Shown here: in pieces, positions 1 through 11,406 of the stretch
Layout of the letters: each line of letters opens with the position of its first letter
Position numbering within the stretch: the stretch's first letter is position 1
NCBI GenBank assembly: GCA_019022495.1
Contig: JAFEKR010000006.1
Span: forward strand, 1,736,001-1,800,000
Reading direction: 5' to 3'
DNA length: 64,000 nucleotides
From: Epichloe hybrida
Taxonomy: Eukaryota; Ascomycota; Sordariomycetes; Hypocreales; Clavicipitaceae
Translations under genes and position numbers: made by a program
Notes under the pieces: generated by a model
What the model was told of the DNA's origin: nothing
The model's input: only the letters and a program-made list of their open reading frames with translations
The model's database searches: none

Positions 1-1562
1 TGATCGGTTGGAAATCTAGGCCCGGCCCTTGAAGGTCACACAGCTCAAATCACGTTGTCCTGAACGTCATGCTTGATCCCGTGGTCACGTTGACATACGC
101 TGACATACTCTGATGCGTCAAAATAGCAAAGAAATGAACAAGCAATCAATTGTTGAAAACTATCTAATGCAATACGGGCCAGCTTGGACATGATCCGCTG
201 CATTTGCGGCAGAATGGCAACAGGTAGTCTGACTCGAGGATGGTTTGCTCTTTGCAAGTCAGCGCGCCTATAGTCGCATTCATATTACAGCAGACATGTT
301 CCGACGCATGGCGTCACCCTCCTCTCCTTCCTGCTGGACCTCTTGTGTGACATGGCCCATGTCTCAAGTATGCTTGCCCGGTCCAGCAGCGCCTAATCAA
401 AAGTGTCCAGAGCCTGTGGTAGTAATGACTTATACCAGAGTGAGGTGGGCAATGCGGTCGCGGTACCACGACTTCGGTGTGTTCCCTGTCGAACCCCAGA
501 CTGGCTAATAAGGCGGACTCCTTCGACTTCTCAGACCTCCCCAGAAGCTGTCTGGTGGCGAAAGCCCAAACCCCAGAATGCAGAAAGAAAAGTGTTGGAG
601 GAGGGCACAGAAATAATGACCAAAAAAAGATAAGAAAGTGCAGAACCGTGGGACAAAACGCAGCTGTACCGCAACGACTGAGGCCAGAATTCCAGAGTAA
701 GCGGATAAGTTTTGGAAGACTTCACATGTCATCATGCGTCGTGAAGGAATTCCTGATGCCATGTAAAGCTCTTCATGGCTCGTGAGACACGGACCATAGC
801 AACACAATGCATCATCGCAAAAAGAGCATCCTCGTGTAAAATCGGTCTGCAGCAATCCGCCAAGTCGGATTACCGGACATGCCGTTCAGATGCGGCTGCC
901 GATGACAAGAAAATTGCCTAGATGAGTGATCAAGCAACAAGTTGCTTCATCATCAACACCCAACAACTGCCTGTCAAGCGGGGAACCATCCGAGCCATGC
1001 GTCAACTCATTAACCCTGACATGCGTCGAAGAACGAAATATAGCAATGCGCAACGATGAAAATGCAAGTTGACAGAAACAGACCGCGAAGCCACTAAAAA
1101 ACACTCCCCTCCCCCCTGCGTCAAAAGACACGCCGACGCACTGTGAGCCCTGATTTGGTTAGAGAAGGACAGAAGCTCCAGTTTCTCCAGTCTCTGGGCG
1201 GTGTCTCTTCAAATCAAATTTGTTTGTTGACCATGTGGGGGATGTGGGCGGATAAAAGTCATGTCATCATTGCAGATTCCTAGACCAAGGTTTCCATTTG
1301 AGATCCCGTGAAGCGCGGGAGAGGGGTGAGTAAGCCATTTTTCACGAATCATTTCGGCCGGTAACTGCCAGAGGCATAAGCCGCTCCCTTTGAAGCAGAG
1401 CGAAGCCTGTTTATCGTCCACTGAGTCAGCCATAGATTGTCAGCAGATTTTCCTTCCGGCCAGCGGTTATCAAGGACAGTCAACGCGGGCAGGAAAATGA
1501 CTCCTTACAAAGAGAATTTTTTCGTCGTTTGAAGGCTGGAGGCTGGGCTTTTTTTAAGACAC
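1..1562. other. intergenic region, no supported gene
   Basis: Only short overlapping ORFs on both strands, none with a recognisable domain or a consistent splice pattern. The right part is the 3' flank of the casein kinase gene. I see nothing else that can be supported. Confidence 0.5.
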
Positions 1563-2898
1563 TCACATCCTATCGCTACCGCCAATTGCACGGTTGGTAT
1601 CCGGGGTGTCCACACCGGCACCGGATCCGCGTTCAAGCATCTTGCGGCGAGAGCTGGGAATGGCGTTGGGCTTGGCAGCACCAGACTGGACAGCATTGGT
1701 GCGGGATGCACGAGCCTTCTCATCCTCCTCCGGATTGGCCTGACCAGCGGCCTGAGCAATGGCCTGGGCGTTCTTTTGGTATTTGTAGACAGTCCAATCA
1801 AAGACATAGTCATACTGGAAGCCTTCGCGGACAAAGAGATCGCGGAAGATCTTACGGAGATAGCTATAGTCGGGCTTGTCGTCGAAGCGAAGGGATCGGG
1901 TGTAGTTGAGGTAGATGGCAAACTCGTTGGGGAAGCCGCGGCAGAGCACCTCAGTAGGGGTTGTCATCTTCTTCTCCATGATGCGATCGTATTTCTGCTT
2001 CTTGGTTGCTGCCTTGAGACCCTGCCAGGGGAGAGAGCCGCGGCAGAAGTAAAGCATGACGTACCCGAGCGACTCCATGTCATCACGGCGAGATTGCTCG
2101 ACACCCAGGTGTGTGTTGATGGAAGCATAACGAGCGGTACCGGTCAGGTTCTTGTTCTCGCGGTAAGCAATATGGAAGAGAGTCTTGGGATCGCGGAACT
2201 TCTTGGCCAGACCAAAATCAATCACGTTGACCTGGTTGCCACGCTTGCCAATGCCCATAAGGAAGTTATCGGGCTTAATGTCACGGTGAATGAATGACTT
2301 GGCATGAATGTACTCGATGCGGGAGATGAGCTGGTCGGCAAGCAGCAGAACGGTTTTCAAGGAGAACTTTCTGTTGCAGAAATTGAAAAGATCTTCCAAA
2401 CTGGGGCCGAGAAGGTCGAGAACCATGGCGTTGTAATCACATTCAGTGCCAAACCAGCGCACAAATGGAATACCGACGCCACCAGCGAGCGACTTGTAAA
2501 CACGAGCTTCATACTCCAGCTGGGGGTGCTTGGCTTTGACAGACTCCAGCTTGATGGCAATTTCCTCTCCAGAAATGATGTTGGTGCCCAAATAAATGTC
2601 ACCGAAAGAACCGGAACCGATCTTTCGGCCGATGCGGTACTTGTTGCCGACACGAAGATCCTGCAAAACAATGAATGAGTACTTGTCTTCGATTTACCAA
2701 TTCGCACGAGTTTTCAACCGTAGACGACTACAGCATGTACAAAGGTGCTGCTGCATGAGGCGGCGAATCTGCCAGGAAATTTCAACAACACCTCGCTTCA
2801 GGAAAATCCCCAGAAGCGAATGTGCGATCTCATGGCGAATTTTTTTAATTTTTTTTCGTTGGAGTGATCTGAGTTGAACCACTTACCATTGTCGTCAT
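1563..2898 (-). CDS. casein kinase I (Hrr25/CK1 delta-epsilon type)
   Basis: Serine/threonine protein kinase of the CK1 family; family members act in vesicle traffic, DNA repair, ribosome maturation and, in fungi, the circadian clock. Two exons are seen: a 12-nt first exon (2887-2898) encoding MTTM, a 226-bp intron (2661-2886, GTAAGT...TTTTGCAG), then exon 2 (1563-2660). The 369-aa product has a glycine loop [12 protein letters not shown], the catalytic loop [14 protein letters not shown] in [11 protein letters not shown], the CK1-specific region around [11 protein letters not shown] and the [12 protein letters not shown] basic motif, followed by a variable Ala/Gln-rich tail. The upstream ATG is chosen because fungal orthologues typically start [13 protein letters not shown]. 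The stop TGA lies inside GTGAGT, so a further 3' exon is possible. A 5'-UTR intron near 3430-3514 (GTAAGC donor) is also plausible. Confidence 0.95.
2661..2886 (-). other. intron 1 of casein kinase I
   Basis: Donor GTAAGT directly after the ATG of codon 4; acceptor TTTTGCAG before GATCTTCGT (DLR). It separates a 4-codon exon from the kinase domain. Phase 0. Confidence 0.9.
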
Positions 2899-5508
2899 AT
2901 TTGCGGTCGGTTGCAGGAGGTTCTTTTCCTATCAGAAGGGAGCAAACTGTTGGAGATGTTGATGAGAGAATCGATCGATTGCAAGTACGAGCCCGTGCAG
3001 TGCCGCTGGAAAACGTCGAATTAGTAAAGCTGATGAATGGGTTGTGGGCTCAACCTCGAATTGATTGAACGTCAAACTTGAGCTTGAAAAAAGAAAACCT
3101 GGGCAAAGACGCCTGGTGCGATGATTGAAATGGTTGTGCACAAGTTGTAGGCAGAGTGAAGGTTTTGAAGGCTGCAACGCCGCCGCCACCGGACCAAGTT
3201 CGGTGCAGGCCTGCGTCTCTGCAATTGTGGGCAGGCAGAAATGCAGGCGCTGAGGATGTAGTGAGTGCACTGGGGACGGCGGAGTACAGGCTACGGCACC
3301 AGAGAACGACGCACTCCGTCCGACCCAGCAACGCAGAACCCACCAGAAGAGCAGGATCAAAAGACGAATGATGATGGAAAAAATAAAATAAAAACAAATT
3401 CAAATCAAGCTCTGGGCGCGTTCTTTGCTACATGGAATGAGGGTTACAGATGAAAAAAGGCTGTGAGGAAGTTTTTGCAATGTGTTTTCTTTCCTTCAGT
3501 CCGAATCAGCTTACCTGTACTCGTGGATGTGAACTGTCTGCAGGGTTGGGCGGTGACGGAAGATGGACAAGTCGAAAAGGCAGACAGGTCACACAAGTCG
3601 TCGTCTGCCTTCTAACCGATGAGAGAGAGGGAAGATTTGAGTTTTGAAGCTCACGAGAGAGCAGTCGAGCTTCTTCGCGTCGTTGACCAGACAAAGCTGG
3701 CGAGTTGACGGGGGGAGATGGTGGTTGTGTGGGGGGTGTCGGGATGATGAGAGGAAGAAGAGAGAGAGGGAAAAAAAGAGGCGCGAGCAGGAGGAGGTGA
3801 GTGAGTAAAGGGAGGGGGCAAAGCGGCCAACAAGGGAGGCGAGGCGAGGCGAGGCGAGGCGAGTTGTGCAGGTGGCAGGGTGGCAGGGTGGCAGGGAAGC
3901 TCGGGCCGGGACAAGGCAGAGGCGAACAGACCGACCAGAGGGGGAGGGGGGGGCCACTTCTGGCATAAAAGGAAATGCCCAAGGACCTGCCAAAACAAGC
4001 GCACAGCGTGCTGGTCCCCTCTGTAGCCTTTAGCAGCTGCCTGGTGAACTCAGTTGGTTGGGTTGGCTGGCAAACGGGTTGGCGGGCTGGCGGGCTGGCA
4101 GGCTGGCGCGTTGGCGCGTTTGGTCACATTTGAGCATTTGGGTCACCCGAGGCCCGCTCGGGGTATTCGAGCGTTATTATGTATTAATACGAGGGCGCTT
4201 TGCTCCTGCCTGGCTCAAAGCGCCCTCCTGCCTCTCCTTCCTCCCTACCTGCCTGGCTGCGTCGGGTCGGGCGGTTGGGCAGTCGTCAAGGTGATGTGAT
4301 TCACAAAATAATACTTGCCACCTTGCAAGTTGACCAGGCCCTTGACCAGACCTCATCCGCGATGACAAGGCCACAAGTCGATGAAGTTGACTCCGTAATA
4401 ATAGAATCAAGGAATGTTTGCTCCTTCTCGTCAGCTCCTGGAGCAGCACCGCCCCCACGTGGGCCCACGCTGCCTGTTTCAATCCAACGCAAAAGCCGGT
4501 CCGGCTACACAAACAAGAAAAAAGCGCCTGGACGGGGACGTGAAACGGGTAGCAACAAGAAAGTGAAATTCCCAGCGGCTCTCGCTCGACCCCAATGTGC
4601 AAGTTGGGCCCAAATCCTCTCTGCCCATCAGCCCAACGCAAGCGGTGCCGGTAATATTACCCTGCTGTCGCTGTCGCTCAGCAATGAAGAAGCCTCGGGG
4701 CCCAGCCCAGCATCAAGTTTCGAGGAATCATGGCTCGCGGCAGCCCAAGTTGTGGATGCATCACGGGGCAGTGAGACGGTTTCTTGCCCGATGCCGTCTT
4801 TCTCAAACGGTCTGATGCTCGTTGGTTGTGAACTTGACCGCGCACCTACATGCATGTACGTCAGCCTCGTGGAATGACGGAACTTGAGTCACTGCACCAC
4901 TGTAGCAGGGGCCGGTCCATCGTCATGGTCAAAAAAAAGCCTTGCCGGGTGCCATCTAGGACTTGGTCCAACGTGGAACCGATCGATCGTCGCATCTGCA
5001 ATATGGCCGTGCACCCGACGCGTCATTGCAGCAAGTGGGATCCTTTCTCCAACCGGATACCGTTTGATCGTCGACCAAGTCCGTACTCCGTAGCGGTTTG
5101 CAGAAGTCGTTTCTATTTTTGGCGGCAACGCCCGGGCTGGAAACAAACGGTTTCATTGAAGAATACCCATGAGATACTTTCCAACTCTTAAAAATATATA
5201 CATGGTTGGGTCTTCAGTTGAATTGTTTGCATCAAACAGTTGTGTGAGCCACGCACTGGTATCATAGCATTATATTATAGATCTCAAACATGGCATTGCT
5301 GGCTAGTGCATACCCGGCCAGATGAACCAAACCAATCGCACCATCTACTTGACATACAGGGACGTCACGGGCTGGCTACCTCCTCGTCTCCGACTTTACA
5401 AACACGAATGACATGAATGTCAGAAGCTCTCTGTGCCAACGCCCACGCCAACGCTAAGAAAACAGCCGCGACGGCACGAGACGAACAAGAATACGTAGCC
5501 ACCCTCTG
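2899..5508. other. intergenic region with purine-rich tracts and minisatellites
   Basis: Contains the upstream region of the casein kinase gene and the 3' flank of the proline-rich gene. Low-complexity tracts include GAGGC x5 (3836-3863), GGTGGCAG-like units (3871-3896) and GGCTGGCG-like units (about 4075-4125). One TACTCCGTA motif lies at 5084-5092. A 225-codon ORF on the plus strand (4200-4877) shows no domain and is not called. Confidence 0.5.
3836..3896. repeat. GAGGC and GGTGGCAG tandem repeats
   Basis: Five perfect GAGGC copies (3836-3860) followed at 3871-3896 by three imperfect GGTGGCAG units, upstream of the casein kinase gene. Confidence 0.9.
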
Positions 5509-6930
5509 CTACGGCCCCCTCCACCCCGGGGGAGGTGGTCCCTGTCCCCAATGGCCGGGTCCCGGAGCACATCCATAGGAGTCCTGCGGCGGCGGCATCC
5601 CTCTCTGTTGCGAACCCCCCGGGTGGTGCCGAGGTGGTGCACCTGTCGCGTACGCAGGTAGGTACGCAGGTCGGTACGCAGGTCCGGATGGTCCTTGCAG
5701 AACAGCCTCCAACTTACTCTCCAGTACCTGGCTTGTCTTGTCGAACCACTTCTTTGCAGAGGACGCACTGAACAGTGATCCGCTGGTCAGAGAACTCGGT
5801 CCTGGGCGGCGCGGCGGATACGCTGGCGGCATGGGGTTGTGGTGTGTTTTGGGCGGACGAGGATAGGCAGCTGCGTCGACGGGACCACCTCCGAACCCGC
5901 CATGATGCTGAGCTTGTGGCCGCCTTGGTGGGAGGGGAGGAGGCGGTTCTCCCGGAGGAAAAGGGGGATTCGGAGGTGTGTTGTTGGTGGCGTATACGGG
6001 CTGTGTTGGATGCGGTGATGCTAGGGGTGGAGAGTAGGGCGGACACTGGTGTTGAAAGCCTGCTGGGTTTGTGTCCGGCCGTGAGTCTGGCCGGCTTTCA
6101 TTCGGAAAGGGAAACGCTGCGCTCGAGTTGGCGTCTTGGGCGTGTGGCCCCGGGTAGATTGGCTGGGGGGGCGAATGAGGAGAAGGCGTATAAGTCGGTT
6201 GGTGGACGGAGTACGAGGACGCTGGCGATGGTGATGGCGAAGGCGATGGCTCTGTTTGAGATGGATGGGTAGGACGTATAGGTGTCGGGGACAACGTTGT
6301 CGTCGTCCCCCACGGGGATGCCTGAGCTATGGTGGTGGGCACATGGGCATGCTGCGTCGATGATGAAGAAGACGGAGGTGGGCATCCTGCGAGCGATGGC
6401 ACAGACGGTGGTCTGTAAGGTCGATAGGCCACCTGGGCCACTGGCTTTGGGCCTGCAGAAGGAGGGCTGCTCGAGCCGCCGGCGGATACTATATCGTGTC
6501 TTTCCGGCGGCGGACAGTACGGCCTAATCGGTGCAGGCGTGGGTTTGTTGGTGTCGCGAGCAGCAGCAGCGGCGGCGGCGGCGCCAGCGACAGTGTCCAA
6601 CTTCCAAGATGCCATTTCCCCATCTCCATGCCCATCTCCATGCCCATCTAGTCCATTCGCGGACAGCCCTCCCGGCCCCTGATGCTGAACCGAGGGAAGA
6701 ACCGTCGCCCTCGGTCCGTTCTCGTCATCACCGAATCCAGGACCATGGTATGGCCACGGATTCGCCTGAACCCTGTCCCCCACCTCGGCCGTCCTCGCCA
6801 TCCGTCCATCCGGCTCGTCCTTTACACGGGATGGGCCAGCCGCGCAGCCATGGGCCGGAGCGGCATCGAGCTCGGCGACGAACAACGGCGGTGGGCGGCT
6901 CGGTCTGCGTTGGAGACGGTGGGACAACAT
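5509..6930 (-). CDS. proline-rich protein of unknown function
   Basis: A single open exon encodes about 473 aa if translation starts at the internal ATG at 6930 (product begins MLSHRLQRRPSRPPP); the frame stays open to 6996. I prefer the internal start because the upstream stretch looks like non-coding sequence. Composition is strongly Pro/Ser/His/Tyr-rich with many PPP and YRPYRPP-like runs, and a run of about nine alanines. Near the C-terminus a short non-repetitive segment, KKWFDKTSQVLESKLEAVL, predicts an amphipathic helix. It is the only part that looks like a folded or binding element. No enzyme motif, membrane segment or signal peptide is seen. I do not recognise the family. Proline-rich scaffold or adaptor is only a guess. 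Confidence 0.7.
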   Translation of the reverse strand: MLSHRLQRRPSRPPPLFVAELDAAPAHGCAAGPSRVKDEPDGRMARTAEVGDRVQANPWPYHGPGFGDDENGPRATVLPSVQHQGPGGLSANGLDGHGDGHGDGEMASWKLDTVAGAAAAAAAARDTNKPTPAPIRPYCPPPERHDIVSAGGSSSPPSAGPKPVAQVAYRPYRPPSVPSLAGCPPPSSSSSTQHAHVPTTIAQASPWGTTTTLSPTPIRPTHPSQTEPSPSPSPSPASSYSVHQPTYTPSPHSPPQPIYPGPHAQDANSSAAFPFPNESRPDSRPDTNPAGFQHQCPPYSPPLASPHPTQPVYATNNTPPNPPFPPGEPPPPLPPRRPQAQHHGGFGGGPVDAAAYPRPPKTHHNPMPPAYPPRRPGPSSLTSGSLFSASSAKKWFDKTSQVLESKLEAVLQGPSGPAYRPAYLPAYATGAPPRHHPGGSQQRGMPPPQDSYGCAPGPGHWGQGPPPPGWRGP

Positions 6931-8046
6931 TGTGCGTTTTGCCCGCCCCGATACCTCGCTCGTCCTTTCTCGATCAAAAGTGGCGAGGGGCGCCAACCCG
7001 GGCCTCGCAAGCCTGGCTTGTGACTGACTGCGTCTTGGGTTGATACAAGTCCGATCTCAGTCTTGTCTGGCAAGGGACAGATAATGAGGGACGCAGAGCC
7101 ATGTGCATATATGTTGGTCTGACTAATCAAGGCTAGCGCCGTTCGTTTGACACGACCAATGAGCAAAAAAAAAAAAATCAAGACTCGATTCAATTATATC
7201 TGTCATAATGCTTTACGCTTATCTTGCATACCCGAGTATTCCGCATTGCGCATGAGACTTGCGTCTAGTCCCCGAGCCGTCACAGCATGGGGCTGGCACA
7301 GACACAGAGCAGTGGCACGAGTTCTTGCGTGGCTCGGACACCATCTATTTTGTCTGCTGATTTACTAGCCTTCTCGCCTCTTTTGGACCCTGACCGTTGT
7401 CTGCTTCTTCCAGGGCGTACAAGAATATCAAAACACTACTTTATATAGTCCGTACGTACATCGCACATCTTTTACTTTCCCACATGTTTCCAACATCACT
7501 CCGTAGCAGGCCGGTCCATGTACACGAGGATCATAATCCACAACATTCGGACAAACAAAACAACAATACCAACTTGATCAACACACATAAAGACAAGAAG
7601 AAAATGATTCTCTGCTGCTTGCACCGAGCAGAATTGCGCACAGCGGACATGGCACGCCGATGCTGTCCTCCAGACTTGGCAACACAAGTATGCCGTGATG
7701 CGGGAGATGCGTCAAGAATTGCAGGAAATACAGTACTTCTAAATCCTTCAACGACGATGATGTGACCATAAAAAACAACAGCGAGACGAAAAAAATACCA
7801 CAAGAAAGAAATGGCAGTAACAGACAAGTTTGAGTAGCCAGCCAGTCGCCGAAACCTAGTTTGCGGTGCCTTCACCCGGGTTGCGAAACAGATACATGCT
7901 TGTCTGAAGTAATTGGAGGAGGGGGAAGCTATAGGCAGATAGGCAAGCAAATACATATGTAGTGGCCAATTATTCCAGAAGAGTCAGTGAGTCAAACATC
8001 AAAAGAGAGCAGAGGTTGGTGCCGTCCATCACATTGATAACGGAAC
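6931..8046. other. intergenic region, no supported gene
   Basis: Upstream region of the proline-rich gene and 3' flank of the next minus-strand gene. Short ORFs only; nothing recognisable. Confidence 0.5.
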
Positions 8047-8957
8047 TCAGTCTTCATTTGTTACCTCTCCACGTCGTCGCCTATCGTTCCACTTCCGCCT
8101 GCCTGCCCGTGTTTCGTAGTGCGGCGCAAGAGCAACAACGTCTTGCATCGTGCCTTCAATGGCAGCTTTCGTCTTGTTCCGATAAGTGTCCACTACATCA
8201 TGCCAGGTTAGCTTTGGCATATTGTTCCACTGCGTCTCAACACGGGGGTGGGGATGATGCTCACATGCGCGCTGGAGAAATACAGTCCGACCTGCAAACA
8301 CGCGGCTTTGGAGCCATGCCATTCGATAAGCCAAGTCGTTTAGTTTCACCTCCTTACCGCGGCGAGTCTTTCTCATTCTGGGAATTGCGACTTCACCACT
8401 TCTCCCGTCTCCCATAGTCACCCTGACCGCTTGACTGGCTGATTTCGAGATCCCACGACGAACGGGGACTCGGCCCTCAGTCTCCTGAATTCCATCATCG
8501 GACAAATCCCCCGAGAAGAATTGAGAGCCAGTCGCACTGGGAGGAGGGCTTTGCATTTCACGGGGGAAATAGCTCCGAGGGAAAACGCTGGCACCTTTTC
8601 GAAAGCTGTCGGGGATCTCGTTGGTATCGACACCGTCGAGAGTGACCCGAACTCGAAGTCTTGACCCCCGCATGTTGTCGTCTACCAGGATGAATTTTCG
8701 CTTCTTGGCCTCGGGAATGTTGGGGAAAAGACCTTCGGGTTCATCAGTGTTAGGTCGACTGTGTTTTCGCGCGGCAATGGCACTATCGCCTACTCGGGGT
8801 GCCATGTGAGACATTGACCCGCCCTGAGCAGTGGCAGGGTAGCCTTGACCGACATAACCTGTGAAGACATGCGCAGGTCTTATATCGTCTCCTTCACCAT
8901 GAGATCCGTCGTGAGCTGTTGCACTTTGGTCTTGGTTTTCGTAAGAAGCGCCATGGC
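8047..8957 (-). CDS. DUF8032-like basic protein (3' exon; 5' end unresolved)
   Basis: The last exon is open from 8957 to the stop at 8047. Translation above the first in-frame Met continues sensibly (HGASYENQDQ..., then GYVGQGYP), so the real exon begins at 8957, after a plausible acceptor: a GCTAAC branch site followed by CATGAG. The upstream exon or exons could not be located. The roughly 303-aa segment has an N-terminal disordered part, a core DGVDTNEIPDSFRKG with SVFPRSYFP, then MQSPPPSA, a basic segment KTRRGKEVKLNDL and a C-terminal HYETRAGRRKW. This resembles uncharacterised fungal proteins. It also shares the pattern T-x-(D/E)-(I/L)-x3-F-(K/R)-x4-V-(F/Y)-P-R with the next gene upstream. 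The basic patches suggest a nuclear protein, but no function can be assigned. Confidence 0.75.
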
Positions 8958-9009
8958 CTCATGAGGTTCGTTAGCTTGGGAGCCCACTGCCATGATTAAA
9001 CGAGGTAAT

Positions 9010-9795
9010 ATGATTGATGTCTTGGATTGGTGGAGGAAAGGGGGTTCGGGAGAAGGGCTAGAAGAGCAAGCGAATTGATTTCGACGAGGCCACAGCAAAA
9101 AACATGACAGCTCGCTTTCTGTCTCCTTTGTCTCTCATCTTCTTTGCATGTGTCTCATGAAAAACAACGATTTTTTTGGGTAAAAAAAAAGATATTCGAC
9201 TGCCTGTGCAGGTAAACTTTGTTATAGCCAAATCAGGCACAATTTGAGCTTGTCTAATCAAGAGTCGCATAAAAGAAGCAGCAGCAGCAGCAATGCAAAA
9301 AGACCTGACGGCAGCGCGCTTTATGCAACTTTTATGGTAATGTACAGGAAATATTTGCAGATATCTCGGTCTTGCAGAGAAACATCCAAGGGCGAAGATA
9401 GATTCTCCATCTTCCACACGCTCAGAGAATTCAGGTCATGAGGCAACTTGGGCCAACAACATGAGCAAACAAGATGTTAAGAAAAGTGGCACAAGATGAT
9501 GAGACAAATTTTGGCAAATGTTACAACACCCGTTCCCAGCCGATGAGAAAGAAGGACAGTAAGAGAGCCAAACACGCGCAAAGGTCAAGGAAAATCCGCC
9601 GAGGGCTAGCATAAGTTTGTCGAAAGCGCATAGTACTTTTTTTTTTTTTTCGCAGTAACGATGAAGGTGCAAGGAGGATTTGGTATCATGAAGCAAATCA
9701 ACGCAGTAAGTGAACCGGGCAAGCCCGTACAGTGCAATTGTGGTGCTAGGAGGCAAAACAAGCAATGCAAAGACGGGCAGATGCGAGGATTTAAA
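9010..9795. other. short intergenic region, likely holding 5' exon(s) of the 8047-8957 gene
   Basis: No strong GTAAGT-type donor on the minus strand. An ATG-initiated stretch near 9410 (MENLSSPLDV) is open but its phase does not fit the downstream exon. A poly-T run lies at about 9639-9652. Confidence 0.4.
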
Positions 9796-11406
9796 TCACA
9801 TCTGGTGGTGGAACATACCGACTTCATCTCCTCCACCGGGTGCGCCTCCGTCATGAGCCCCAGCATGGTGTTGCATGGGCTGGCCCATGTTACCCATCCC
9901 AGGCTTACCCATGGGCGGCGCCCCATGCATGGGAGCGGGAGCCGCTGGCATCCCTGATGGTCCGCTAGTTCCTGGCAAGTGGGAAGCACCTGGGTGCGGC
10001 GTAGGCGTCCCTTGGACTTGCTTGCGATTGTTCATCTTTGCCATGCGGCGAACCCGTCGACTTCGAAGACGGGGGTCCTGGTTGCTGTTTCGCCAGCTAT
10101 CAACCGCCCTCTGGATCAAGCCTCGCTTTCCGCGCAACGGTGGGTTCAATTGCGCCAGAGCCCAGCCCACCCGATTGCAGTCTGTTTCATACATCAAGCG
10201 ATTTCCGCGGTATTGATCCTTGGGGCAACAAGCTCGGGGATAAACGCAATTCTCCTGCTTGAACTCGGGAGACAAGTCATCGGTAGTGACCGACTCAACA
10301 TCACACCTGATGGTGTACTCCAGCTTGACACGATCGCGCGAGTACTCAAACGCGATCCACTGGACGCCATTGCCGTCCTGCCTCACAACCAGCGGGGTGG
10401 TTGCTGGGATAGGTCCGGGTGCAGCATTTGGGTTGACCCCAGGAGCCGTACTACCTGGGCTCTGCAGCTGGGGCGCATTGGGCTGATGCTGTTGATTCTG
10501 GGGCATTGGAGATGTCTGGGCCGGCTTCTGAAGCTGAACAGGTACCTGGGGTGCGATCTTGGGTCGGGGGCTGCCCGACATACCAGCTTGAGCATGTTGT
10601 GCCATCTGATTTTGAGGCGCCGTGTGCGACATCATCATGTTGGGTTGGGAAGTCAAGGATTGTTGTGGGTGATGAGCATGCTGGGCATAAGGGGAAGCCG
10701 TAGGATGATGCGGCATGGGTTGGTAATGCGATTGAGGCTGATAATACATCGACTGCTGAAGATGCTGAGATGGCGGCTGGCCATATAGGCTTCTGTGCTG
10801 GTCATGTTGGGATGGAGAGGCTACCGACGCCGGGGAGTTGGACTGCGGCGTATGATAGGACATGGGAGGGTAGGGAGGACGAGGCATTTGCGCGGCGGCC
10901 ATCATGTCGGGAGTATCTGATGGTGCGAGAATGGAATCACTTCGTCAGCTTCTTGAAGAGACAATGTATCCGAATCGACAAAGGGGGTTGGTAGTTGAGC
11001 AGGCATGTCATGAGTGAAAGTTATCATGGAAAGACATACCTGCGGACGTGTATCCGCTGTTAGCACCTGGAGTGCTGTAAGGACTAGGATGACTGTAGTA
11101 ACCCAGGTTGTCTTGAGCACCACCCGCCTGACTCCCGGTTTGATATGCCTGCGGGAGAGAATGGGTGGACGAGTATGCGCTCTGTTGGTGTTGCGGCGGC
11201 GGAGGCAGCGAGTGATGCTGCTGTTGTTGTTGATGCTGCTGCTGCTGCTGATGATGATGATGTGCTTGGTGTTGTTGATGTGCCTGGTGCTGCTGGTGGG
11301 CCTGGTGGTGATGCTGTTGGTGTACGATGCTCGATGGTCGCGAATGAAGATGATGCTGTTGTTGGGAAGGAGGCGGACCCTGTTGCTGGTGGGGATGATG
11401 CTGCAT
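9796..11406 (-). CDS. Gln/His/Pro-rich protein with DUF8032-like core
   Basis: Two exons, 11040-11406 and 9796-10916, joined across a 123-bp intron (GTATGT...CATCAG, 10917-11039) with matching phase; 495 aa. The N-terminal half is a low-complexity Gln/His/Pro/Tyr-rich region typical of fungal transcriptional or RNA-associated proteins. The conserved core near residues 300-420 contains WIAFEYSRDRVKLEYTIRCD, SPEFKQENCVYPRAC, then YETDCNRVGWALAQLNP and IQRAVDSWRNSNQDPRLRSR, followed by basic RRVRRMAK. This core matches what I know of fungal DUF8032 proteins, whose role is unknown. The start could be 11406 or 11421; ATGCAG at 11406 also resembles a splice acceptor, so an upstream exon is possible. 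A GTATGT lies just before the stop, so a 3' intron cannot be excluded. Confidence 0.85.

Noticed and set aside
4200..4877. 225-codon plus-strand ORF
   Set aside because: Begins in repeat-derived sequence, has no domain, and lies in the leader region of casein kinase.
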